Translations under genes and position numbers: made by a program | Shown: piece after piece, positions 9,687 through 19,366 of the stretch | How the letters are laid out: each line of letters opens with the position of its first letter | Position numbering within the stretch: the first letter of the stretch is position 1 | The notes under the pieces: generated by a model | Told to the model about the DNA's origin: nothing | The model's input: only the letters and a program-made list of their open reading frames with translations | Database searches by the model: none | DNA from: a virus | Strand: one strand, 5' to 3' | Virus record (IMG/VR): IMGVR_UViG_3300022187_000017 | Coordinates: 1-64,000 of that record | Length of the DNA: 64,000 bases

Positions 9687-10175
9687 TTACCCTCCCACTC
9701 CTGAAATTAGGATTGGTGTCTTGTATGTGAAATCTTGATTCCTTCCAGCTACCTGCCCTTCAGAAAGATCGATTGACTCTCTCTCCATGAATGCACCTTT
9801 AACTGTCAAGTGCTCAACCCACTTCCCAACTCTAAGGCCATTAGGATCCACTGAATCCTCAATCCTTTTAAGAAGTACTATGTCCACACCTTTATTGTCT
9901 AAAACAATATTGTCTATGAATTCTCTGATGGAGTCTGTTCTTCTGTTGGTAGCACCCGGGATTCCTGATTCATCATAAGATATCTCATAAAATCCTGCTG
10001 TACAAGTTCCACTCCACTGAGTCATTGGTAGCTCTTGAGGTGTTGCCTCTCCAAGACCATAAACAGTCACCCTTCTAAAAGTCTCTGTAACTGTTATATT
10101 CTTCATCCTACCTACCACGTTTCCATTAACCTTGATTAATGCTATGGGTGCTGTTAATGATAATGATTCTGCCAT
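9687..10175 (-). CDS. Tail tube protein
   Basis: The 162-residue, beta-rich protein directly follows the sheath gene. It contains KVNGNVVGRMKNITVTE near the start and ends with a conserved-looking DFTYKTPILISG. Size (about 18 kDa), context and beta pattern match myovirus inner tube proteins, which polymerise as hexameric rings inside the sheath. Confidence 0.82.
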   Translation of the reverse strand: MAESLSLTAPIALIKVNGNVVGRMKNITVTETFRRVTVYGLGEATPQELPMTQWSGTCTAGFYEISYDESGIPGATNRRTDSIREFIDNIVLDNKGVDIVLLKRIEDSVDPNGLRVGKWVEHLTVKGAFMERESIDLSEGQVAGRNQDFTYKTPILISGVGG

Positions 10176-10194
10176 TTTTATATAATATTAATTT

Positions 10195-11838
10195 TTAGCT
10201 CAATCCTGATGTGTCATCCAGAATTCTAGCTGTTAAGAAAATCTTATTAACTTCATAATTTGGATTTATTCCAAACTGGATTTTATATGCATCAGAGTCT
10301 ATCTCTACAGTTACATCACTGGAACTGATGATCAAGTTATCTACTGTATTAGTAGCTTCAACATCCTTCAGGTAGTTAACTACCCAAACTCTGACAGTTT
10401 CACTGTCTATTGTGTTTCTATTAGGGCCTGAAACTTGATTTCCAAGTAGGTCTAATATAGCTTGTTTCTTCATTCCAGCCAATAGCTCTCTCATGATTCT
10501 CACAAGTGAGATCTGGTGAGTACTTCCATCAGAATTAACAACAAATGTGTTAAGCTGAACTGTATTGACTCCTTGAACAATTGAAAAGAATTCTAGCTCA
10601 GGAGCATATTTCGTCATCAAAACTCCTGCATCTAATCCAATAGAAACTTCCTGATCTGTTAATGAATGAGCCTCCCCTGATATTGAAATACCTTTGAATG
10701 TTGGAGGTGTCTGAGGATCTAATCCTGCTAAACGACCTGTTACCAGTGCTGCTTTGTACAGTGCATCTTTTAGTCTTAGTGGGTTTACAAGATCACCCGG
10801 ATTGCTTACATAGCACCCACCATGAACCACAACCACATTCTGAGAGTTATGTGCTGTTGCTGCTGCTACTGATTGAGATGCAAAAGTTCCACTTGTTGCT
10901 CCACCACCAATTACATACATTGCTGGATCATTCATCTCAGTATCTAAGTAAGCTGCAATCTTATTAGCATCTACTGAAGTAGCATTACCTGCTTGATCTT
11001 CCATTAAGATGAAATTAATATTCACATCTTTAATTGCTGTAAGTGCAGCAGTGACTTGAGCTGTATCATACGCTGATGTACCACCTGAGAATAAGTTATT
11101 ACCTAAAAGAGTAGTTAAATCTCCTGCTACAATAGCTCCTGTGAATGCTGCTCCTGTTACAATTGTGAAATTGTTGACAAAATCAATATCGTTAACTGCC
11201 CAAAGTAGCATACCTTCCACTGTATCTTCCTCACTAGATTGAGCAATTAATGTTGGACTAGTATCTACCTCTGCTATATTGTTGTATGAATTGCCATTAC
11301 TGTCATTACCTACAAATGAGCCTCTCCAGAACTTCATTATGAATTTAGCTGGATCATTTACACCAGCTGTTAAAGTAATTGCATACCCTTTGGTTAAAAG
11401 ATCTGTTGCTCCTTCTACACCATTTCCTGAAATACCTTCATTCAATAGTCCAAATTCTAATGTAGGATTTGATGCTATTGCTAGGACTGCAGTTGCAGCC
11501 ACTGTTGTTAATGCTCTTGTATACACAATATTAGATGCTCCATTTATTTTAGATCCAAAAGGTCTAAATAATGGAACTGCCATATCATACCATTGACCAC
11601 CACCAATCCACTTCTGGAATTGAGTGATACTGGTGAATGTGTAAAATGAATCTTTCCCTGTTGTTGCTTCTCCAGCAATCCCTGCTCCATTTCCATGAAC
11701 TGAGAGAGGATCTTTGTCAATAATTAGTACAGTACCACTGTCTAATTCTAATCTAGGATTGTTAACTCCACTTTCTACAGTACCGAATACTCCGGGTTTG
11801 TCAACCTTCTTTCCTCCAAATATAAAACTAGTAGCCAT
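10195..11838 (-). CDS. Contractile tail sheath protein
   Basis: The product has 547 residues. The N-terminal KPGVFGTVES and the early block SITQFQKWIGG, followed by MAVPLFRPFG, resemble the start of contractile sheath proteins. The C-terminal part has VWVVNYLKDVEATNTVDN and a KIQFGINPNYEVNKIFLTARI end, typical of the sheath insertion-arm domain. It precedes the tube gene, the conserved order. A 17-bp palindrome and an AT-rich stretch lie just upstream and may regulate it. Confidence 0.9.
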   Translation of the reverse strand: MATSFIFGGKKVDKPGVFGTVESGVNNPRLELDSGTVLIIDKDPLSVHGNGAGIAGEATTGKDSFYTFTSITQFQKWIGGGQWYDMAVPLFRPFGSKINGASNIVYTRALTTVAATAVLAIASNPTLEFGLLNEGISGNGVEGATDLLTKGYAITLTAGVNDPAKFIMKFWRGSFVGNDSNGNSYNNIAEVDTSPTLIAQSSEEDTVEGMLLWAVNDIDFVNNFTIVTGAAFTGAIVAGDLTTLLGNNLFSGGTSAYDTAQVTAALTAIKDVNINFILMEDQAGNATSVDANKIAAYLDTEMNDPAMYVIGGGATSGTFASQSVAAATAHNSQNVVVVHGGCYVSNPGDLVNPLRLKDALYKAALVTGRLAGLDPQTPPTFKGISISGEAHSLTDQEVSIGLDAGVLMTKYAPELEFFSIVQGVNTVQLNTFVVNSDGSTHQISLVRIMRELLAGMKKQAILDLLGNQVSGPNRNTIDSETVRVWVVNYLKDVEATNTVDNLIISSSDVTVEIDSDAYKIQFGINPNYEVNKIFLTARILDDTSGLS

Positions 11839-11862
11839 TTATTTTGTTTTTTAATATATATA

Positions 11863-11879
11863 TTTGTTAATATAACAAA
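11863..11879. promoter_or_regulatory. 17-bp palindrome upstream of the sheath gene
   Basis: TTTGTTA and TAACAAA form perfect 7-base arms around ATA. It lies 25 bases upstream of the sheath start in the only AT-rich gap of this tail region. It may be an operator or part of a weak promoter (a TTTG here and TATATTAA 17 bases downstream on the minus strand). The evidence is symmetry and position only. Confidence 0.35.
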
Positions 11880-11896
11880 ATTAAATCAATCTTTCC

Positions 11897-12157
11897 TTAC
11901 TTCTCTGATATATTTACTGCTTTTATAACAGTAGCTTTGACCAAAATGGCCTTCCACTCAGAGAATAATTTCTTCTCACCTCTATATTTTCTGATCACTG
12001 CGACTCTATCCAATGGGTGAATTCCACCATGTAGATCACAAAATCTATCTATAGCACACTCTGTTGTTTCTAAAGTAGAAACAACCTCTGGTGTAACCTT
12101 TGGAGTAACCTTTGGAGTACTCTCTACTGGAGTTTCTTTTGTTTGCTTTTTAGCCAT
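11897..12157 (-). CDS. Small hypothetical tail protein
   Basis: The 86-residue product starts with a Thr/Val/Pro repeat-like tail (TPKVTPKVTPEV, about 14-26), then a compact C-terminal region with two Cys residues (about 34-43) and many basic residues. It is not recognised. It sits directly upstream of the sheath, where some phages place a small head-tail or tail-terminator accessory gene. Confidence 0.6.
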   Translation of the reverse strand: MAKKQTKETPVESTPKVTPKVTPEVVSTLETTECAIDRFCDLHGGIHPLDRVAVIRKYRGEKKLFSEWKAILVKATVIKAVNISEK

Positions 12158-12163
12158 GTCTTT

Positions 12164-12940
12164 TTATTTTAATTCTTCTATAGTAAGTGGTATTTTTGGA
12201 TCAATAGGATCCTCATCATACCCATCCCCTACAGCACCTGATGATAAATCATTTGACCTAGGGAATACAAGGCTACTAAAACTTTCAGTTAAATGGAAGT
12301 TAGGAACCACTGCCTCATTAGCACTATCAATAATAATGCTCCTGCTGTAAAAATGCTCTCCAGCAGCAGTATCATTCATCTTTAACTCATGCCCTGAGAC
12401 ATGAGGATTCTGGAACATATCCAGTATCAATGTATCAAAGATAGCTAAAATTCCGTACTTTACCAAGAAATACATCAACTGAACTTCAATCCAATTATCT
12501 GATGTGAATATTATTGCTATTCTAGTCTGGTACCTTCTTATTCTTTTCTCATAGAAAGTATTGTCATTAGGATTCTCTGTAGGTATTAAATGGCCATGAT
12601 TTGTACTTGATACAAATCCACCACCAATCCAATTATCCTTCTCCTGTTCTGATGGAGCTGCTATATGCATTGTAGGAACATTCTCCCTGTCCTTATCATA
12701 GTAAGATCTTATAGTCACTTTTCTAGCATTTCCTGCTACTGTATCAGCCTGTCTAGTGATAAATAGATCTACTGCCTGAGCATATAGATCATACTTACCA
12801 TTATCATATGATAGGCCATTAAACATCTGTCCAATTACAGACTCTGTTTTGGTAGTCCTAGCATCATAATCAGCCTTTATCCCTGCCATGAAATTCTGGA
12901 GGATTGTTTGCAATTCTAATTCTTGTATCTTTAATGCCAT
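12164..12940 (-). CDS. Hypothetical neck/tail protein
   Basis: This 258-residue protein has no recognised domain. The middle part (about 140-190) is rich in aromatic and hydrophobic residues, but no clean membrane helix is present. It overlaps the upstream gene by one base (start and stop share base 12940), so the two are coupled. Position between a gp10-like protein and the sheath suggests a tail terminator or sheath-connector role. Confidence 0.65.
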   Translation of the reverse strand: MALKIQELELQTILQNFMAGIKADYDARTTKTESVIGQMFNGLSYDNGKYDLYAQAVDLFITRQADTVAGNARKVTIRSYYDKDRENVPTMHIAAPSEQEKDNWIGGGFVSSTNHGHLIPTENPNDNTFYEKRIRRYQTRIAIIFTSDNWIEVQLMYFLVKYGILAIFDTLILDMFQNPHVSGHELKMNDTAAGEHFYSRSIIIDSANEAVVPNFHLTESFSSLVFPRSNDLSSGAVGDGYDEDPIDPKIPLTIEELK

Positions 12941-13683
12941 TATAAACTACTTAAAAAATCATCTATTACTAATTTCATTTTATCTCCCATATCAAAGTTA
13001 TCCCATGCTTTTTGAGCTAGATTCTTCTCAGAGAATCCCGGGTGAATAAATGCATCTGGATCACTATTAACACTCACCCTTCTAAAATTTACATAACCTC
13101 CAGTTGTTTTCTGCATCCCTTCATAAATTGAAGTCCTCTTATTCTTTGGAAGGCTAGATACATCTGTTATTCTTTTTCTTAACGCCTGAGACTTTGGTAT
13201 ATGATACTGCTCTGGTATCTGACCTAATTTTAATTGCCTTCCAGCTAATGCCTTAGTAGTCTCATGGATCACTGTTGGCATTACACTTGCAAAGGCCTGA
13301 CTCTCTCCCAGTGATGTTGATACTCCAAATCTAAATGGAATTGTCAGCATTGGATCTCCAGACTTGGTATACTTCACCTTATTAGACTGCAGGAATCCTA
13401 TCTTCATATCAAATGAATCAGCTCCCATCTCAATAGCATTGGCTATCCACTCTACAGGATCTAGATAGGCCACTCCTGTAAATCTACCCCTACTTTCAGT
13501 CTGGATAGCTCTCTTGTACATCTCCCTAGTGGATCCTAGGTGCTGATTAGCCTGATTCTCCCACTCCCTTGCATACTCCTGTGTAATAGTTGTTACAGCC
13601 AACTCTCTCAAGTCATCTACTTGAGATGCTGCTAAACTGAACTCTTCAGCTAAGGCTCTGGTATCTATTGTTACAGGTATCAT
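12940..13683 (-). CDS. HK97 gp10-like tail-completion protein (putative)
   Basis: The 247-residue product has an N-terminal helical region and a C-terminal IHPGFSEKNLAQKAWD segment that resembles the 'HPG...n.fl..A' end of gp10/minor tail or tail-completion proteins. It is followed by a coupled gene and the sheath, and preceded by a 79-base gap with no clear promoter or terminator. It is probably a head-to-tail joining protein. Confidence 0.6.
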   Translation of the reverse strand: MIPVTIDTRALAEEFSLAASQVDDLRELAVTTITQEYAREWENQANQHLGSTREMYKRAIQTESRGRFTGVAYLDPVEWIANAIEMGADSFDMKIGFLQSNKVKYTKSGDPMLTIPFRFGVSTSLGESQAFASVMPTVIHETTKALAGRQLKLGQIPEQYHIPKSQALRKRITDVSSLPKNKRTSIYEGMQKTTGGYVNFRRVSVNSDPDAFIHPGFSEKNLAQKAWDNFDMGDKMKLVIDDFLSSL

Positions 13684-13762
13684 TACTTACAATATAGTGT
13701 TTTTTATCATAGTATCTCTCTTACTGGTATGTTATATTAGATCAAGACCACTAGTTTGTTTA

Positions 13763-15481
13763 TTATACTTCTTCAAAAAATAATTCTACAACTGCATGAG
13801 CAGTAGTTGAACCACCACCAGTAGAGTGCCATAGAACAGATACAACTTCTCCTGCTAAAATAGTAGTACTTGCTACACCAGTAGCACTATCCCATCTATC
13901 ATTATAAGTTCTTTGAACCGCTGTTCCTCCTCCTCCATTAGCAGCCTCTTCTAATAATACTGCTTTATTAGTAAAAGTAGCCTGATACCAAGGGTCTCCA
14001 TTGGGTATTGCATATTTAATAACCCCTAATGATACAACACCATGTGCCTGTACTGCTTGAATTTGCATAGAAACTCCTATTAATTTACAATTAACAAAAG
14101 GAACAAAGAAAGAAGTTAAATCGTTTCCATTTACAGAACTTAAAGTTGCACCAAAGCTAGTACTAAGTGCTGTACTACCAAAAGTACCTCCCCTCCATAC
14201 TCCTGCTCCACCTGTATTTATAACTATATAACTTCTACTACTCCATTGTCTTGGAGCACCACCTACACCGGGACCTCCTTTTTCAGCAATCAAATCCCAA
14301 TCAGCATGAGTTGGTAATTCTGTTGTACTAGCTACTACACATACATAAGAACTACCATTATATTCTACTGCTTGATTCAATATATAAGTTCCTGCAATAT
14401 AAGGCCCTTGCCAGCTGATATCCCCATCAGCTCCATCAGCTCCATCATTTCCAGATGGCCCTACAGCTCCACCACTAATTCTTCCTATACTTAATGTTGT
14501 TCCATTCTGTACTATGATATTAGTTGAGAGAGAGTGAGTTCTTCTTAGAGTAAAGTCTATTGTATCTCCTGCTGCTAATTGTAGCATTATACCAACAAAT
14601 ATTTGTGCTACTTGATGCTGACTATCCCCTCTAACATAACCTCCTCTAAATACATTAGGTAGTTCTACTCCATTGATTAGTATTTTTACCTCACCTCCAT
14701 ATCTAAGTAGAGTAGTGGTTCCATATAAATCAATATTTGCATTGATTAAATAAACACCATTTGCATTAATGGTTATTTGATTTGCTACTAGAGAATAATC
14801 ACTATCTTCATGTTCTATAACATTCCATTGTAAAGCAAAGGCTGTTGCACTATCAGCACTTTGTTCAGATGTATTCATATATCGAGCATATTTAAAAGAA
14901 TCTAATACACTCCATTTAATTTTATTAGGTTGAGCTAAATCAACTTGTAAAACGGATCCATCAGCACCTACAGGCAATCTTTCATCCTCAGTAGCTCCCC
15001 TAACAATCATATCTCCAAGAGTTGTAGTTGGAGTAGTGGATCCTGCTACCACATCCAGACTCTCTTCTTCAGATAGTTTTCTGTAATCACCTAAAACTCC
15101 TGTAGTGGCTGCTAATTTTTGATATAATGCCCATCCTAGATCTACTGTTGCATCAGTGGTAGCATCTACTACTATGTAGATGTAATTCTCTGTCTGGGAT
15201 CCTTGAGCTGCTAGTAGAGCTGCAATGGTTGCATAGTTATCAGATATTGCTGGAGATGTTGCTGCTGCTATTAATGCACTTACCTCAGAAAATGTTTGAA
15301 ATGCTGAATCATTATTGAGTAATGAAATATCATCCCCAGTTTGCATTGGACACTCTTGTTTTAATGAGATCCCATCATTTGATACTATCCATCTATGGAC
15401 TCTATCATCTACTAATAGATAATATACATCACTTGGATCATAAGGCCCTGCTGGGAGTGCTGTTACTTTATGTTTTGCCAT
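13763..15481 (-). CDS. Virion fibre with C1q-like and carbohydrate-binding-like domains
   Basis: The product has 572 residues. A C1q/TNF-like jelly roll occupies about 195-335 (pattern NGVYLINANI, LAAGDTIDFTLRR, LSIGRISGG). A short collagen-like GPSGNDGADGADGD follows, then a small aromatic domain (WQGPYIAGTYILNQAV...YVCV, about 355-400) like CBM5/12 chitin-binding modules, and a C-terminal beta domain. Such proteins form trimeric fibres that contact host glycans. The gene lies between connector and tail genes, unlike the main fibre cluster at 36-43 kb, so it may be a neck or head fibre. Confidence 0.7.
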   Translation of the reverse strand: MAKHKVTALPAGPYDPSDVYYLLVDDRVHRWIVSNDGISLKQECPMQTGDDISLLNNDSAFQTFSEVSALIAAATSPAISDNYATIAALLAAQGSQTENYIYIVVDATTDATVDLGWALYQKLAATTGVLGDYRKLSEEESLDVVAGSTTPTTTLGDMIVRGATEDERLPVGADGSVLQVDLAQPNKIKWSVLDSFKYARYMNTSEQSADSATAFALQWNVIEHEDSDYSLVANQITINANGVYLINANIDLYGTTTLLRYGGEVKILINGVELPNVFRGGYVRGDSQHQVAQIFVGIMLQLAAGDTIDFTLRRTHSLSTNIIVQNGTTLSIGRISGGAVGPSGNDGADGADGDISWQGPYIAGTYILNQAVEYNGSSYVCVVASTTELPTHADWDLIAEKGGPGVGGAPRQWSSRSYIVINTGGAGVWRGGTFGSTALSTSFGATLSSVNGNDLTSFFVPFVNCKLIGVSMQIQAVQAHGVVSLGVIKYAIPNGDPWYQATFTNKAVLLEEAANGGGGTAVQRTYNDRWDSATGVASTTILAGEVVSVLWHSTGGGSTTAHAVVELFFEEV

Positions 15482-15482
15482 G

Positions 15483-16469
15483 TTACCATTGTTCTGTTGC
15501 CCAATCAGAAGTCAATGTATCCCACTCAGTTCCATCCCATCCTTGGAATAAGCCTGTTGTATTGTTGAATACAATTAATGCTACTGTTGGAGTTAACCCA
15601 TCTATTTCAGCTTGAGAATATGAGTTAATAGTTATTGTCTGTCCATTAAGTGTTAATCCTACTGTCTCTGCACAAGTAGGAGTAAAACTATTATCAAATA
15701 GATATGCCTCATCAATAGATGTCTCATTTATCACATAATGCATTGTTCTAGCTACTGCATGAACAGGGAATGAGTAATGATCTTCCTTTTTTGTTGTATG
15801 ATGTAAACTCTCTGATGATATTATTGATCTAGGTAGATCTAACACCACAAATACTGGATTATGCTGGTACCTAATTGTAATTGTTAAATTAGTTATCCCA
15901 TTAAGTGATGGATCCAATGTTAGTATATTACCTCCTATAGATCCATCTGTAGGTAATGTTAATGATATTAATGCTGTAGTTGTTGTGTCAAATCTAAATA
16001 TAGCCTCTACTGAGATAGGCCTGTACCTTAATCTGGCTCTCATAGTGCCATCATCATAAATTTCTGGCCTTACCACCTCCGTATAAGAAGTTAGTCCCTC
16101 AGTGAGCCTAATTTTGTCCATATAACCAAGTTCTACCTCTTGGTATGTTGTGATGGATGCTGTTCCTATATCTTCTTTTGACCAATCCTTAAACTTGGTA
16201 TCCTTATTCATTGACTGAACTACAGCCTTTGTAGATACTGGATTGTACCATAGCCATCCAGATCCTCCACAATTCCTGCATTCAGGTAATGCTTGAGATC
16301 CAACTGATGCACATGGACATACTAATGCCTTCTCTATGACCACTGGGTACCCTTTCTGCTCTACAAGAGTGTCAAAATTCCTCTTCTGGAGAGATCCTTT
16401 TGGCTTATTCCTTAGAACTGAAGTAGGAGTCTTAGCAAGTTGTGTTGTATTATCTGTTGGAGTTGGCAT
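15483..16469 (-). CDS. Head-tail connector-region protein with zinc-ribbon-like motif
   Basis: This 328-residue protein carries CPC, CRNCGGSG near residues 52-72, a four-cysteine knuckle that could bind zinc. The remainder is beta-rich, with a Thr/Ile-rich central part. It sits between the gp6-like connector and a fibre gene with 1-3 base spacing. Similar Cys-knuckle proteins are found in neck regions of large phages, but I do not recognise a named family. Confidence 0.6.
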   Translation of the reverse strand: MPTPTDNTTQLAKTPTSVLRNKPKGSLQKRNFDTLVEQKGYPVVIEKALVCPCASVGSQALPECRNCGGSGWLWYNPVSTKAVVQSMNKDTKFKDWSKEDIGTASITTYQEVELGYMDKIRLTEGLTSYTEVVRPEIYDDGTMRARLRYRPISVEAIFRFDTTTTALISLTLPTDGSIGGNILTLDPSLNGITNLTITIRYQHNPVFVVLDLPRSIISSESLHHTTKKEDHYSFPVHAVARTMHYVINETSIDEAYLFDNSFTPTCAETVGLTLNGQTITINSYSQAEIDGLTPTVALIVFNNTTGLFQGWDGTEWDTLTSDWATEQW

Positions 16470-16472
16470 AAT

Positions 16473-17264
16473 TTACATTGATCTTATAACCATCCCATCA
16501 TATTTTAACTTTAATCTTGGTAGAGATAGTTTAAGATCAGCTAAATATCCTGTGATCCTAGCTCCGTAACCTGCATTTGTTGCAGAAGATGTTGTACTAA
16601 TACTTTGTGATAGTCCATCGATTGATACACTCTCAGATGCTATACCTGCACCTAATATGATATCACCCATCTGATGGAAGATTCCTATTGATGCCAATTT
16701 ACCAGCTGCATCTGCTAAGTCTGCTGGTAATTTTTGAAATGATGTGCAGTACTTTACCCTCCAGTAGTTAGGAATTGACTTTCCAGCCATCCAGCCTGCT
16801 AATGGTAGTATTCCTGCATATACTGCACTTCCTGATCCTGAGACTCCTACTCCACCTGATCCGGGTACCAAATAGAAAGACCTATGAGCTCCTGTTGGAT
16901 CATTGGTACTCTTTATTGATATCCAGTCTGTAGGATAAGTCAATTGAGTCTGGCCAGCAGCTAGTCCCATCATCTCATGAGCTGCTAATACTGGATAGGA
17001 TACTGGAAGATAACTCCACTCTGTAAAGTCATCTACATAATAGTGTAGACTCTCCTCTACGATCTGCTTAGATAGCTTGAGGTTCAAATAACCTTCTAAC
17101 TGCTCTACTGCAGACTCTATATGGAATTCTATACTTTTCTGATCTATTGGGTTCCCACTTTGATCAGTTAATCCTATACCAAAGAAATAGCGACTTACCA
17201 ATTCTGTTGTAGATATTGGTAAGTCACTTCTCTCAATTGGAAAATTATATGCTACTGTAGGCAT
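16473..17264 (-). CDS. Head-tail connector (gp6-like adaptor)
   Basis: The 263-residue product has the adaptor pattern near residues 40-75: IEFHIESAVEQLEGYLNL then LSKQIVEE, a helix pair followed by a Tyr/Asp-rich strand and a PVLAAHEM helix. This resembles gp6/gp15-type adaptor proteins that bind the portal and extend the neck. A Gly/Ser-rich loop (about 133-145) is an insertion. Location downstream of the capsid gene fits. Confidence 0.7.
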   Translation of the reverse strand: MPTVAYNFPIERSDLPISTTELVSRYFFGIGLTDQSGNPIDQKSIEFHIESAVEQLEGYLNLKLSKQIVEESLHYYVDDFTEWSYLPVSYPVLAAHEMMGLAAGQTQLTYPTDWISIKSTNDPTGAHRSFYLVPGSGGVGVSGSGSAVYAGILPLAGWMAGKSIPNYWRVKYCTSFQKLPADLADAAGKLASIGIFHQMGDIILGAGIASESVSIDGLSQSISTTSSATNAGYGARITGYLADLKLSLPRLKLKYDGMVIRSM

Positions 17265-17273
17265 CTACATTGA

Positions 17274-17750
17274 TTAAATCAAATTATTATCAACAATAAG
17301 GTTTACTAATGTCTCATTTGAGGAATTACCTTTAAATTCCACTTCTCCTTCAGTAAGGATTGCCTTTAGCTCCTTGTTAGAGTGTTTAGATAACACTTCT
17401 ACTAGATCAGCCTTCTCTTGTTCAGATAATGGATCTGGAGGAGTATCTTCTTCCTCATCTACCTTTCCATTCTGTGGAGGATCTGTAACAGGCTCCTTTA
17501 TAGCTTCTGGCTCTGGATCTGCATTTGGGTCTATAATTTCTTCATCTACTACTTCAATCTCCTTTACAGGAGTAGTAGTAGGATCTTTTGTCTCTTTACC
17601 TACTAGTGTTACTTTACCTTGTGAGTTTAATAAGGCAGCCATCTCATTGGATACATCGGCCTCACATTTATCATCAAAATTTACTGTTCCTAAATTGTTA
17701 GTGATTGAAGAATTAGCATCCCAATCTCTGTTTGACTTCACTTTTTGCAT
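17274..17750 (-). CDS. Acidic head protein with C-terminal HeH/SAP-like domain
   Basis: The product has 158 residues. The middle (about 60-115) is highly acidic and Pro-rich. The C-terminus (about 120-158; LSKHSNKELKAILTEG... LVNLIVDN) reads like a helix-extended-helix (HeH/SAP) nucleic-acid-binding fold, seen in several small phage head proteins. The N-terminal FDDKCEADVSNEMAALL segment is unassigned. It follows the terminator behind the capsid gene. Confidence 0.6.
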   Translation of the reverse strand: MQKVKSNRDWDANSSITNNLGTVNFDDKCEADVSNEMAALLNSQGKVTLVGKETKDPTTTPVKEIEVVDEEIIDPNADPEPEAIKEPVTDPPQNGKVDEEEDTPPDPLSEQEKADLVEVLSKHSNKELKAILTEGEVEFKGNSSNETLVNLIVDNNLI

Positions 17751-17784
17751 TACTTTCTATTTTTGTTAATATTACTATTTTAAA

Positions 17785-17814
17785 AAAGCCTCCTCTGGTG
17801 AAAGAAGAGGCTTT
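17785..17814 (-). terminator. Rho-independent terminator after the major capsid gene
   Basis: AAAGCCTCCTCT and AGAAGAGGCTTT pair with one C-A mismatch around a 6-base loop; on the minus strand the hairpin is followed by a T run. It lies 25 bases past the capsid stop and before the next head gene, so it would trim most transcripts to end after the capsid gene and let fewer read on. Confidence 0.8.
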
Positions 17815-17839
17815 GATTATATATCCCTGTGTGTCTTAC

Positions 17840-19366
17840 TTAGACAATGGTAAATTTACCAATGTTTATAAAACGGATAGTCTTACTTGGTACATACAGG
17901 ATTGGAGTTCCATATAACAAGATCATAAATCTGTTAATTGGTGCCAAAACTGCCAGATCCATTTTCATCATTGGAGCCAATTGCTTGAATCCAAATATCT
18001 CCTTATCAGACTGAAGTAGCATAGCCTCCTCAGTGTTAGGTAAGAATCTGTTATTGTCACGAACTGCTAATGCAGCTGCTCCATCCACTCCTGCTACAAG
18101 AGAACCTCTCTTAACATCTGTACCAGCTGCTGGTACAGTCATGATTGGATAGAAATCAGTTGATGCTGCTGCTGCAGATGGATCAACTTCTGAACGATAG
18201 ATCACATAAGCCTCTGGAGCATATGCTCCACCACCTGATACAAAGATCAAGTCAACTGCCTCAGTAGTTGCTACTGTGATTGTTCCACCCACTTGTACTA
18301 ATGCACTCTCTCCATATCGATTGATAGCAGATACTGCATAGTAGTAATCTCCTGCTCCATCAGCAAACCTTGTTAAAGGTGCTGCTACTACTGGTGTAGC
18401 AGATGTTGGAGTTGGAGTAGCTGGTGCCTTAGCAGAACTTGCAGTTCCACCAATAGCCTTAGATGTTCCTTTCACAGCGAAAATATCATGCTCTAAATCG
18501 ATTGTTGCGAATCTAGAGAAATACTTAGTCACTGGCTGACCTAGGCCTGTTCCACCCGGATTACCACCACCAGACTGATTGAATCGTCTTTGAGCAAATA
18601 GCTGCAAAGAGAAGTCTGTGATGATCTGTGGAGGCCCTATCAAAAGATCTGGATGTGCATAATAGCGAAGTAATGTCTCACATGCATCTTCAACATTAGA
18701 TTCTTTTAATGCTCCTCCTCTAAGATCTACAACATGATCAGATTCCATATACTGCTCTAATGAAGAGTAGTTATCCATGTTCAAGTGCTGTGCATAGATA
18801 CCATTCCACTCATCTGAAACTACTGCCTCATCTGCATAGAATAATCCACGATCAGCTTTCTGAAGTAAGTATAACATACCATCAGAAATTTCTTTACGAT
18901 ACAAGTCACCAACTTGGTTCTTCACCAACTGGGCAACATGTGTTACACCTCTTGATACACCCATGTACTTAACTTTTTCAAGTTTACGAGTGTACAGAGA
19001 GTTTTCTTCTTCTGGGAGTTCTCCTTCTGACCAAAAACCTCCACGATCTTGACCATAAGATGTTTGTACGTTGAACTCTTCCACAGTACTGTAGGCAGCT
19101 TCTTTAGCTACTCTTTTCCAGAATCGAATGTGTGAATCTTTCCATTGCGTTAAACGTAACGCATTGTCTAATGATTCATACTTTAACGCTCCAGCATTTG
19201 TCTGGCCAGCAGAAGTGATATCACCACCCTGTACATGTCCAGCTTCCATTGCTTTGGAGAGATCCTGTAACTCTTGAGAACTCATACTAGCATCATTGAC
19301 ATCTTCTTGACCGAAAGAAGCTCCATGTCCTAGTTGGTAATCCCCTAATTTAATTGATAAACTCAT
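17840..19366 (-). CDS. Major capsid protein with Ig/FnIII-like insertion
   Basis: The 508-residue product follows the protease/scaffold gene. An N-terminal helical segment precedes the shell-like core (RLTQWKDSHIRFWKR, VKYMGVSRGVTHVAQLV, VTKYFSRFATIDLEHDIF). A Pro/Thr-rich linker and beta domain interrupt it at about 310-420 (PVVAAPLTRF..YYYAVSAINRYGESALV..), reading like a fibronectin/Ig-type insertion, and the C-terminus resumes with MKMDLAVLAPINRFMIL. Codon use differs from neighbours: CGT/CGA arginine codons and CpG are common, as in a highly expressed gene. A strong terminator follows. Confidence 0.85.
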   Translation of the reverse strand: MSLSIKLGDYQLGHGASFGQEDVNDASMSSQELQDLSKAMEAGHVQGGDITSAGQTNAGALKYESLDNALRLTQWKDSHIRFWKRVAKEAAYSTVEEFNVQTSYGQDRGGFWSEGELPEEENSLYTRKLEKVKYMGVSRGVTHVAQLVKNQVGDLYRKEISDGMLYLLQKADRGLFYADEAVVSDEWNGIYAQHLNMDNYSSLEQYMESDHVVDLRGGALKESNVEDACETLLRYYAHPDLLIGPPQIITDFSLQLFAQRRFNQSGGGNPGGTGLGQPVTKYFSRFATIDLEHDIFAVKGTSKAIGGTASSAKAPATPTPTSATPVVAAPLTRFADGAGDYYYAVSAINRYGESALVQVGGTITVATTEAVDLIFVSGGGAYAPEAYVIYRSEVDPSAAAASTDFYPIMTVPAAGTDVKRGSLVAGVDGAAALAVRDNNRFLPNTEEAMLLQSDKEIFGFKQLAPMMKMDLAVLAPINRFMILLYGTPILYVPSKTIRFINIGKFTIV

